NCBI GenBank assembly: GCA_900552755.1
Contig: USAY01000063.1
Span: 1 to 11,325, forward strand
Direction: 5' to 3'
From: an uncultured Collinsella sp.
Lineage (GTDB): Bacteria > Actinomycetota > Coriobacteriia > Coriobacteriales > Coriobacteriaceae
Length of the DNA stretch: 11,325 nt
How positions within the stretch are numbered: the stretch's first letter is position 1; each line of letters starts with the position of its first letter. Shown here piece after piece: positions 1-6,571 of the stretch. The position numbers and the translations under genes are program-made. The notes beneath the pieces were generated by a model that was not told the DNA's origin, did not search any database, and worked only from the letters and a program-made list of their open reading frames with translations.

Positions 1-51
1 CAATCGCAAGGAGATGATGGGGCGGAATGTCAATCCTGGTCTAACAGAGCC

Positions 52-1572
52 TTATTTAATCCCCGTCCCAGAAAAATCATTCTTGGCAGTGTACGAGATG
101 GTGGCGGCTACGGCATGGCGCCAGCCGGCGATTTTTTTGGCTCGCTCGTCGGCGGGCATGGCAGGCTCCACGATGCCGCGGGCGCCGTAGACGTCAACGA
201 CGTCGCGCGTGTACATGCCCAGCGCAATGCCGCAGGCCCAGGCCGCGCCCAGACCGCTCATCTCGTCATTGCTCGCAATGCGGATGGGCGAGCCGACCAG
301 GTCGCTCTCAAACTGCATCAGGTACGCGTCGCGCGTGGGGCCGCCGTCAACACGAAGCTCGGCCAGCGCTGCGCCCGAATCCTCGACCATCGCATCGATG
401 ACGTCAAAGATCTGATAGGCGATCGACTCGTCGGCGGCCTTTACGAACTCCGCACGACCCGTGGTGCGCGTCATGCCAAAGACGCAGCCCTCGGCGTCAC
501 TCGCCCAGTGCGGCGCGCCCAAGCCGGTAAACGCCGGCACAAAGTAGACGTGGCTTGCCGGATTGGCGGCGTTGCACAGGTCGGTGACTTCCTCGGGATT
601 GTTGATGAGCTCCAGATCGTCGCGTAGCCATGTCTTGACGGCGCCGGCGTAGCTCACGTTGCCCTCGAGCACGTACTCGGTCACGCCGTCCATACGCCAT
701 GCGAGCGAGCTCGAAAGCCCGTGCGAGCTGGCAACGAACTCGTCGCCGACGTTCATCATGACCGAGCTGCCGGTGCCATAGGTCGCCTTGGCCATGCCGC
801 GGCTATGGCAGCCCTGGGCAAACAAGGCGGCATGGCTGTCGCCGAGCACGCCGTGAATGGGCACGGGCGCCGGCAAAAAGCCGCCCAGGTTCGTCATGCC
901 GAACAGGCCATCGGAATCGGTCACCTGCGGCAGGCAAGCCGAATCGACGCCAAAGGCCTCGCACACCGGCTCGCTCCAGCAGCCACGGCGCAGGTCAAAG
1001 AGCTGCGTGCGGCTGGCATTGGACCAGTCGCAGCGAAACTCCGCGCCGCCCGTGAGCGTCCAGACCACCCAGGCATCGATGGTGCCCAGACACAGCTCGC
1101 CCGCTGCAGCGGCCTCGGCAGCCGCGGGAACGTTCGCGAGGATCCAGGCCATCTTGCCCGCTGGGTAGTAGGGCGAGAGCACTAGACCCGTCGTGTCGCG
1201 CACCAGCTCGGCCACGCCCTCGCGCGCGGCCAGCTCGTCGCACAGCTCGCGGGCGCGGGCGCACTGCCAAACCACGGCGTCGCACAGCGGCTCGCCCGTC
1301 GTGCGTCTCCAGGCAACGGTGGTCTCGCGCTGGTTGGAGATGCCGATGCCGGCAATGTCGGCCGGATCGACCCCGGTCTCCTCCACCACGGCACGCGCCA
1401 CGGCCAGCACGTTGACGGCGATCTCGGCCGGATCATGGCTCACCCAGCCGGCCTCGTTGACAATCTGGCGATGCGGGCGATCGGCACGATGAATCAAATG
1501 GCCGCCCTCGTCCACCAGCAGCGCCTTGGTGCCCTGCGTGGATTGATCGATTCCGATGATGTATTTGCTCAT
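52..1572 (-). CDS. FGGY-family carbohydrate kinase, glycerol kinase-like
   Basis: ATP-dependent sugar or polyol kinase of 506 aa, the usual FGGY length, acting in the cytoplasm. The N-terminal phosphate-binding loop is at residues 8-14 (IDQSTQG). Alignment by eye to E. coli GlpK keeps the glycerol-contacting residues: R82 and E83 (in NQRE), W102 (in VWQC), Y135 and D245 (in GDS). The glutamine after the catalytic Asp in GlpK is Ser246 here, and GDSHAALF replaces GDQQAALF. The start at 1572 is chosen because GGGAG sits just upstream (+ strand 1576-1582); an in-frame ATG 24 bases earlier has no such site. The last gene of the isomerase-transketolase cassette, it probably phosphorylates the ketose made by the isomerase. 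Plain glycerol or dihydroxyacetone kinase activity cannot be excluded. The family is certain; the substrate is inferred. Confidence 0.93.
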   Translation of the reverse strand: MSKYIIGIDQSTQGTKALLVDEGGHLIHRADRPHRQIVNEAGWVSHDPAEIAVNVLAVARAVVEETGVDPADIAGIGISNQRETTVAWRRTTGEPLCDAVVWQCARARELCDELAAREGVAELVRDTTGLVLSPYYPAGKMAWILANVPAAAEAAAAGELCLGTIDAWVVWTLTGGAEFRCDWSNASRTQLFDLRRGCWSEPVCEAFGVDSACLPQVTDSDGLFGMTNLGGFLPAPVPIHGVLGDSHAALFAQGCHSRGMAKATYGTGSSVMMNVGDEFVASSHGLSSSLAWRMDGVTEYVLEGNVSYAGAVKTWLRDDLELINNPEEVTDLCNAANPASHVYFVPAFTGLGAPHWASDAEGCVFGMTRTTGRAEFVKAADESIAYQIFDVIDAMVEDSGAALAELRVDGGPTRDAYLMQFESDLVGSPIRIASNDEMSGLGAAWACGIALGMYTRDVVDVYGARGIVEPAMPADERAKKIAGWRHAVAATISYTAKNDFSGTGIK

Positions 1573-1640
1573 GTACTCTCCCATTCCTTCCGCCAAATCA
1601 AAGACAGACTGGCGGACAAGGAGCGAGCGGCCGTCAAGTG

Positions 1641-1713
1641 CCGCAGATTGCCGTGAAAGAGGAGCGCCGCGTACTTTGCGTACGCAAGCGACGGTTTGAC
1701 CGGCAAGGTGCGG
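1641..1713. repeat. Structured intergenic repeat, copy 1
   Basis: A 73-bp element between the transketolase C gene and the kinase. Outer arms CCGCA/TGCGG and inner arms TTGCCG/CGGCAA are separated by a 2x2 internal loop (GA opposite GG). Inside is a third hairpin, GCGTAC/GTACGC, with loop TTTGC. The core at 1654-1690 is nearly identical to the second copy at 3566-3637, whereas the outer stems differ in sequence but still pair. It would be transcribed in the leader of the kinase gene. I do not recognise it as a named riboswitch or ribozyme. It could equally be a dispersed REP-like palindromic repeat. Confidence 0.8.
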
Positions 1714-1743
1714 TGCTCGGCGGCCGCGCAGCGTCTGTGTCTA

Positions 1744-2682
1744 CTAGTTGCCGAGGAACTCGGCGACGGTCTGCGCGATTCCGGCACCCGTCAGGCCGTA
1801 GTGCGCAAAGACCTCGGGGCTCGTGCCGGTGATGACCGGCGCGTCGGGCAGGGAGAGGCACTTGACCGGACGCGGGCAGTGCTCACCCACGACCTGCGCG
1901 ACCATGGAACCCAGGCCACCGAAGGGACTGTGCTCCTCGACGGTCACGACGGCGCGCGTGGCACCGGCGGCCTCGATCACGGCCTCGGCATCGAGCGGCT
2001 TGACGCAGTACATATCGAGCACCGTTGCCGAGATGCCCTGCTCGGCCAGCAGATCGGCGGCGTCCACGGCATGGCGGACCATCTCGCCGGTAGCGATGAT
2101 CGTCACGTCGGTGCCGCGGCGCACCCAGGTGGCTCGGTCCATCTGGAACGGGCACTCGTCCTCGGTGTACACGTCCTCCACCGGGTTGCGGCCCACGCGG
2201 ATGTAGGCCGGCTTGTTGTCGGCAACCAGGGCGCGCACGAGCTCGGCGGTCTGGAAGCGGTCGCTCGGCAGATACACACGCATGTTGGGAATCGCGCTCA
2301 TGGCGGCGATATCCTGCGCAGAGTGGTGGCTCATGCCTAAGGCGCCGTAGGACACGCCGCCGGAGATGCCGATCAGCTTGACGTTGGTGTTGGAGTACGA
2401 GACATCGACCTTGCACTGCTCATACGAACGCGTGGTCACAAAGGACGCCGGCGAGGCGGCCCAGGCCTTCTTGCCACACGAGGCCATACCGGCGGCGATG
2501 CTCACCAGGTCCTGCTCGGCGATGCCGACCTCGACGGACTGCTGGGGATACTGGTCAAAGAACGGCGTGAGCGATGCGGAGCCACGGGAGTCGGAGCACA
2601 GGACGACGATGTCTTTATCGGTTGCGGCGGCCTCGAGCAGCGTGTCGCAGATAGCCTTGCGGTTGGCGATCTTGTTAGTCAT
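1744..2682 (-). CDS. Transketolase, C-terminal subunit (split enzyme)
   Basis: 312 aa, matching the pyrimidine-binding and C-terminal domains of transketolase. The conserved glutamate that activates thiamine diphosphate is E56 in VGIAEQ, followed by the typical DLVSIAAGMA helix. GMSHHSAQDIA at about 116-126 matches the His-containing substrate loop region of transketolases, and the C-terminal domain follows from about residue 190. The cofactor diphosphate and metal are supplied by the partner subunit encoded just upstream. The start at 2682 is chosen for GGAGG at + strand 2689-2693 with a 6-base spacer. This ATG lies inside the end of the upstream gene (8-bp overlap), implying translational coupling and equimolar subunits. 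Longer in-frame starts would overlap the partner by over 100 bp. Together the two subunits should transfer a two-carbon ketol unit from a ketose phosphate. Confidence 0.93.
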   Translation of the reverse strand: MTNKIANRKAICDTLLEAAATDKDIVVLCSDSRGSASLTPFFDQYPQQSVEVGIAEQDLVSIAAGMASCGKKAWAASPASFVTTRSYEQCKVDVSYSNTNVKLIGISGGVSYGALGMSHHSAQDIAAMSAIPNMRVYLPSDRFQTAELVRALVADNKPAYIRVGRNPVEDVYTEDECPFQMDRATWVRRGTDVTIIATGEMVRHAVDAADLLAEQGISATVLDMYCVKPLDAEAVIEAAGATRAVVTVEEHSPFGGLGSMVAQVVGEHCPRPVKCLSLPDAPVITGTSPEVFAHYGLTGAGIAQTVAEFLGN

Positions 2683-3511
2683 CGATAGCCTCCTTATGGG
2701 CAGCGAAATCGGCGATGATCTGGGCATATTCCTCGTCGTTGGGCAGGTGATGATGCCAGGCGGCCTTGTCCTCCATAACGGGCGAGCCATAGCCCTTCAC
2801 CGTGTTGAGGATGATGACCGTGGGCTTGCCGCAGGTCTCGGCGGCCAGCGTCAGCGCGGCGTCGATGGCCTGGACATCGTTGCCCGGAATGGAGAGCACG
2901 TTCCAGCCGAAGGCGGCCCAGCGCTCCTCCTGGCTGTCCTGTTTCATGACGTCCTCGGTGCTGCCGCTGATCTGCAGGCGGTTGCGGTCCACGAGCGCGC
3001 ACAGGTTATCGAGCTGGTAGTTGCCGCCGCTCATGGCGCCCTCCCAGACTGAGCCCTCGGCAAGCTCGCCGTCGCCCATGATGGTGTAGACGCGGTAGTC
3101 GTGGCCGTCCATCTTGCCGGCAAGCGCCATCCCGACGGCCACGGGCAGGCCGTGACCCAGCGAGCCCGAGTTCATCTCGATACCCTTGAGCTTGTTGTTG
3201 GGGTGGCCGATGTAGGGGCTGCCGAACTTGGAGAAGCGGGCCTTGACGTCATCGAGGTCAAGATAGCCCTCGTGGCAGAGCACCGCATAGTAGGCCTCCA
3301 TGGCGTGGCCCTTGGAGAGTACAAAGCGATCGCGGTTGGGATCGTCGACGGTCTCGGGCGAAATGTTGAGATGGTTGGCGTAGAGGGTCATGAGGGCATC
3401 GATCACCGACATGTCGCCGCCGATGTGGCCGCCGGCGCCAGCCATGATGATATCGACGCAATCGCGGCGAAGGTCCCAACGCAGGGACTCAAGCTCTTCG
3501 ATAGTTGCCAC
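2675..3511 (-). CDS. Transketolase, N-terminal subunit (split enzyme)
   Basis: 278 aa, the thiamine diphosphate- and metal-binding half of transketolase. The ThDP motif begins GDG at 146-148 and ends at N177 (DRN), the expected spacing. Cofactor and substrate histidines are visible at H29 (GGHIGGDMS), H69 (SKGH), H103 (GHPN) and H120 (SLGHGLP). The start codon is GTG at 3511, supported by AAAGGAG 6 bases upstream (+ strand 3518-3524). It overlaps the C-terminal subunit gene by 8 bp. Separate subunits are common in bacterial sugar-specific transketolases, for example those proposed for apulose 4-phosphate and sulfofructose, as well as in ordinary pentose-phosphate enzymes. The cassette context favours a dedicated catabolic role, but a general transketolase remains possible. 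Confidence 0.93.
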   Translation of the reverse strand: MATIEELESLRWDLRRDCVDIIMAGAGGHIGGDMSVIDALMTLYANHLNISPETVDDPNRDRFVLSKGHAMEAYYAVLCHEGYLDLDDVKARFSKFGSPYIGHPNNKLKGIEMNSGSLGHGLPVAVGMALAGKMDGHDYRVYTIMGDGELAEGSVWEGAMSGGNYQLDNLCALVDRNRLQISGSTEDVMKQDSQEERWAAFGWNVLSIPGNDVQAIDAALTLAAETCGKPTVIILNTVKGYGSPVMEDKAAWHHHLPNDEEYAQIIADFAAHKEAIDD

Positions 3512-3565
3512 GAAAAACTCCTTTCAGGGAATTTCCAAAGTCAAAGCCACCGCGTTTCCACAGTT

Positions 3566-3637
3566 CCCAAGATTGCGGTGAAAGAGGAGCGCCGCGTACT
3601 TTGGTACGCAAGCGACGGCTTGAACCGCAAGGTTGGG
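3566..3637. repeat. Structured intergenic repeat, copy 2
   Basis: A 72-bp element between the isomerase and transketolase N genes, in the same orientation as the copy at 1641-1713. Outer arms are CCCAA/TTGGG, inner arms TTGCGG/CCGCAA, with the same GA/GG internal loop. The inner hairpin GCGTAC/GTACGC has loop TTTG, one base shorter than in copy 1. Similarity fades after about 18 more bases on the right. On the transcribed (minus) strand the element contains the conserved run CUCCUCUUUC, which could pair with the Shine-Dalgarno GAAAGGAG of the downstream transketolase gene, with a bulge. Function unknown. Confidence 0.8.
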
Positions 3638-3682
3638 TGCTGTGGTAGCGCGCCGGCTCGTTGCTACAAAGTAGGCACGACC

Positions 3683-5083
3683 CTACTCGCCGCGCAGGTA
3701 AGCTTGAACGTCCTGCTCAATCGGGTCGTACAGGTCGGGGGCAATGCCGATGTACTTGCACGCCTCGTAGAGCACCGGCACCACGTTGGCGTGAATAGCG
3801 ACGCAGTGGTGGATGTAGGGGCCCTCGACGATCTTGGCCTCGAGGCGCTTGAGGTTGTCGACCTCGACCCACAGGTAGGTGCCCATGCCAGCCGGGCCGT
3901 CGATACCGCGGGCGTTGCCCAGCAGCAGCGAGTACTCGCCGTTGTCGCCGTCAAAGCGGGCAAGGGTGAGGTCGCCGCGCTTGGCCTCAGCCGTCAGCGC
4001 GCCGGGGTGATCGAAAGCCAGCGGGTAGGTGAGCTTGGGCTTGACGGCCGCGCAGCTGCAGGGCCAGGGGCCGCAATGCTGCAGCAGCTCGCCGTTCTCG
4101 TTATCGGGATGGCGCACGGTCCAGTCGGCGAACATGCCGCGGTGACGGCCCAGATCGGCGGCCTCGACCATCAGCGCGGTGATGGCGCCGTGGATATCGG
4201 TCTCGCATACGATAGGAATGCCCATCTCGTTGAGGATGGCGTTGGCGGCGCAGGGCATAATGCCCAACTCGTCCTGCAGAGCGTTCCAGCACTGAATGGC
4301 GCCGGCGTTGCAGCCGTACTTCTCGACCAGGCGCTTCATGGCGATGGCAAGACCGGCGACCGCGGGGACCTTGTCCTCGGGGATGCAGATCTCAAATCTG
4401 TCGCCAATGTGGGCAAGCATGGCGGCCATGGCCTGCTCGTCGGCCTGGGCGTCGCGTACGGCCTGGACAAGCTCGGTCATGGGGATAGGCGAAAGCTGGA
4501 TGTTGAACTTCTCGAGCAGCTCGCCCTCGTTGCACATGGTCGACCAGAAGTCGAACGGACGGGTGGCCATCTGCAGGATGCGGGTGTGCTTGAAGGTCTT
4601 GACCACGTTGCACACGGCCAAGAAGTCCCAAACGCCGCGCTCGAACTCGGGGTCGGTCAGGCGGCAGTTGGTCATGTAGGTGAAGGGAACCTGGAAGCGA
4701 CGCAGGACCTTGCCGGTGGCGAACAGGCCGCACTGGCTATCGCGCAGGCGCGTGCCGTCGGGCTCGGGGCGCTCGTCGCGCGGGCCCCACAGCAGCACGG
4801 GTAGGCCGAGTTCGCGGGCAAGGCGAGCGCAGACGTACTCGGTGCCAAAGTTGGCGTGGCACAGCATAATGCCGTCGACGCCCTCGGCGCGAAACTTCTT
4901 GACGATAGGCTCGATATGGCTGTCATCGAACAGCAGGCCCTCGTCATTGATGTCGTCGATATCCACGATGTCGACGCCGATCTCGCGCAGGCGATCAGCC
5001 GTCAGGCCGCGATACTTGATTGCGTCCGGCGCGCTAAAGATACTGCGGCGCGTGGGCACAAAGCCGAGCTTGATCTTGTCCAT
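3683..5083 (-). CDS. L-fucose/L-arabinose isomerase-fold sugar isomerase
   Basis: 466 aa, cytoplasmic, resembling the L-fucose isomerase family, which interconverts aldoses and ketoses using Mn2+. Residues about 1-170 look like the N-terminal Rossmann-like domains (PTRRSIFS, and CHANFGTEY). The probable metal ligands lie in CETDIHG (E294 and D296) and in the C-terminal IHHC at H425/H426. These correspond by position to the Glu, Asp and His metal ligands of FucI. It is shorter than E. coli FucI (about 590 aa), so it belongs to a divergent branch and the sugar cannot be named. Start 5083 is supported by AGGGGAGG at a 6-base spacing. It is first in the cassette, behind its own control region at 5084-5245, so it probably performs the first intracellular step. 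Fold assignment is good, substrate unknown. Confidence 0.85.
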   Translation of the reverse strand: MDKIKLGFVPTRRSIFSAPDAIKYRGLTADRLREIGVDIVDIDDINDEGLLFDDSHIEPIVKKFRAEGVDGIMLCHANFGTEYVCARLARELGLPVLLWGPRDERPEPDGTRLRDSQCGLFATGKVLRRFQVPFTYMTNCRLTDPEFERGVWDFLAVCNVVKTFKHTRILQMATRPFDFWSTMCNEGELLEKFNIQLSPIPMTELVQAVRDAQADEQAMAAMLAHIGDRFEICIPEDKVPAVAGLAIAMKRLVEKYGCNAGAIQCWNALQDELGIMPCAANAILNEMGIPIVCETDIHGAITALMVEAADLGRHRGMFADWTVRHPDNENGELLQHCGPWPCSCAAVKPKLTYPLAFDHPGALTAEAKRGDLTLARFDGDNGEYSLLLGNARGIDGPAGMGTYLWVEVDNLKRLEAKIVEGPYIHHCVAIHANVVPVLYEACKYIGIAPDLYDPIEQDVQAYLRGE

Positions 5084-5245
5084 GTACGTCCTCCCCTAAT
5101 CACATGTTCAGTAAATAAACGCATGTTTCGTTTTGTTCTGTTTACTAAATGTTTTACTCCAGTGTTTAGAAGTTTAACGCGAAATACCCGTGGGCGGTAG
5201 AGAAATCAGCCTAAACGGTATGTAAACAAACTGAACATACAAGGG
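5084..5245 (-). promoter_or_regulatory. Control region of the isomerase cassette with candidate LacI sites
   Basis: AT-rich leader unlike the surrounding coding DNA. TACTAAATGTTTTACT at 5143-5158 shares 11 of its first 12 bases with the dyad in the regulator's own promoter (6437-6452). A GTTTAG word follows at nearly the same distance. AGTAAAT also occurs at 5110-5116. ATGTTCAGT (5104-5112) is repeated inverted as ACTGAACAT (5230-5238), and GTATGT/ACATAC arms flank 5218-5240. These suggest several operator half sites, perhaps allowing DNA looping. I could not pick a convincing -35/-10 pair here. Confidence 0.55.
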
Positions 5246-5275
5246 AAACAAATAGAGGGCCACGAAGGACCCTCT
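5246..5275 (-). terminator. Intrinsic terminator of the LacI-family gene
   Basis: Read on the minus strand, an 8-bp stem AGAGGGTC/GGCCCTCT (one G-U pair) closes a 6-base loop CTTCGT and is followed by ATTTGTTT. It lies 67 bases past the regulator's stop codon, so it separates the regulator from the isomerase cassette. Confidence 0.7.
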
Positions 5276-5341
5276 CTTGGTAGCGTTATGTATGGTTGCC
5301 TTTGGCGGACTTTTCCGCTCTGAGGCCTGGCGCCGTTCTGC

Positions 5342-6352
5342 CTAGATTTCACACACGCTCTGGCGCTCGACAAAATAGGTCGACACGGCAGTCTTGCAGG
5401 TGTAGCTCTTGGGGTTGCGGATGTTGCCCACCAGGCGGCGCACCGCGATCTCGCCCACCTCGTGCTTGGGGACGTGCACCGTGGTGAGCGGCGGGTTGGA
5501 GAAAGCGCCCAAAGACAGGTCATCAAAGCCGATGATCGAGACATCGTCGGGCACGCGTATGCCGTGCTCGCTCAACGCGCGCATGGCACCCACGGCGAGC
5601 ACGTCGTTTTCGGCAAAGAAAGCCGTCGGCAGGTCGTCGTGCGAGACGCCGTCAAGCCACGCGCCCATGTCGCGATAAGCGCCCTCGAGCGTGGTGCCCA
5701 ACGTGACGCGCCATGCCGGATTGGCCTCGAGGCCCGCGTCCTCAAGCGCTTGGCGATAGCCGCGCTCGCGATCCTTAAAGTTGCGAATGCGAAGGTCACC
5801 TGCCAGGTAGCCGATTTGCTTGTGACCTTTCTCGATGAGGTAATCCACGGCACGCAGCACCGAATCGGTATTGGCAATGACCACGGCATCGAAGTACTGG
5901 CGGTCGCTCCAGCCATCGAGCACGATCAGGTGGGCAGCAGCGTTGGCAAACAAGGCGTAGTCTTCCTCACCCAGCTCGGTACCCATCAGCACGATAGCGG
6001 CGGACGGATCGGCGATCAGACCCTCGACCTGCGGACGCACGGCGTCCAAGTCGCTAAAGTCGAGCGAAACAAAGCTCGTGCTCATGCCGTGACGACGCGC
6101 CTGGCGCTCCACGCCCTCGATAACCGCGGGATGGAAGGTACTCTCGTCCAAGATGGCGCCCGTCTTGCGCGCGAGCACAAACTGAATGCTCTCGAGCTGC
6201 GTCGACTGCTGATAGCCCAGCGATTGCGCGCACTCCAGGATGACCTTGGCGGTCTCTTCACTCACACTGCGCTTGCGGTTGAGCGCGTTGGACACGGTCG
6301 CAGGCGAAAAACCGGTGATGCGGCTGATCTCGCGAACACTTGCTTTGGCCAT
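5342..6352 (-). CDS. LacI-family transcriptional regulator
   Basis: 336 aa, the normal length for LacI/GalR repressors. The DNA-binding helix-turn-helix is at residues 6-25 (VREISRITGFSPATVSNALN), followed by the usual hinge helix segment and, from about residue 60, a periplasmic-binding-protein-like effector domain. Examples are IVLMGTELGEEDYALF and the C-terminal DVSIIGFDDL. ATG at 6352 is chosen because AGGGGG stands 4 bases upstream; the longer reading would need a TTG start inside that region. It ends in its own terminator and precedes the isomerase cassette on the same strand. The dyad in its promoter recurs in part before the cassette, so it most likely represses itself and the cassette until a sugar or sugar phosphate is bound. 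The effector is unknown. Confidence 0.95.
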   Translation of the reverse strand: MAKASVREISRITGFSPATVSNALNRKRSVSEETAKVILECAQSLGYQQSTQLESIQFVLARKTGAILDESTFHPAVIEGVERQARRHGMSTSFVSLDFSDLDAVRPQVEGLIADPSAAIVLMGTELGEEDYALFANAAAHLIVLDGWSDRQYFDAVVIANTDSVLRAVDYLIEKGHKQIGYLAGDLRIRNFKDRERGYRQALEDAGLEANPAWRVTLGTTLEGAYRDMGAWLDGVSHDDLPTAFFAENDVLAVGAMRALSEHGIRVPDDVSIIGFDDLSLGAFSNPPLTTVHVPKHEVGEIAVRRLVGNIRNPKSYTCKTAVSTYFVERQSVCEI

Positions 6353-6436
6353 TGTTCCCCCTAGCAACGGCCGTGGCAGAGCATCGCAACTTGATGACTC
6401 GGCAACTAAACGACCGCAAATTCAATCTAAACAGAG

Positions 6437-6473
6437 TAGTAAATGTTTATTAGCTAGTTTAGCCTGTTGTCAA
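6437..6473 (-). promoter_or_regulatory. lacI-family gene promoter with overlapping operator dyad
   Basis: On the minus strand a perfect -35 box TTGACA (+ strand TGTCAA, 6468-6473) is followed after 15-18 bases by weak -10 choices (TAATAA or TAAACA). These fall within the palindrome TAGTAAATGTTTATTA at 6437-6452. The palindrome is extended by outer arms CTAAAC (6427-6432) and GTTTAG (6457-6462) with exactly the same centre. An operator over the -10 box fits autorepression. Confidence 0.65.
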
Positions 6474-6520
6474 GCGAAGAGGCGCGACTATTCCCCCAAC
6501 GGGCACATTTACTCGGTAGC

Positions 6521-6560
6521 TAAAAAAGCCCCGTCCCAAATTGACTACATGGGGCGGGGC
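6521..6560 (-). terminator. Intrinsic terminator of the ribokinase-nucleoside hydrolase operon
   Basis: A 10-bp stem (GCCCCGTCCC at 6528-6537 against GGGGCGGGGC at 6551-6560, one G-U pair) with a 13-base loop. On the minus strand it is followed by six T residues (A run at 6522-6527). It begins 11 bases past the nucleoside hydrolase stop codon. Confidence 0.92.
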
Positions 6561-6571
6561 ACGGAAATCAT

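Noticed and set aside
1573..1596. Eight-residue longer start of the kinase
   Set aside because: The ATG at 1572 has a GGGAG ribosome site at proper distance and begins directly at the conserved N-terminal strand. The upstream ATG has no comparable site.
1641..3637. Repeats as a CRISPR array or as known riboswitches
   Set aside because: There are only two copies about 1.9 kb apart with genes between them, so this is no array. I compared the core from memory with guanidine, THF, pistol and twister-sister classes and saw no match.
3101..4804. 567-codon open frame on the plus strand
   Set aside because: It lies opposite the isomerase and transketolase genes, which show clear family motifs. The product is Gly/Val/His/Leu-rich with no recognisable domain. 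Long antisense frames are expected in GC-rich coding DNA.
5462..6364. 300-codon open frame on the plus strand
   Set aside because: It is fully antisense to the LacI-family gene and has no recognisable domain. It also runs over the regulator's start region.
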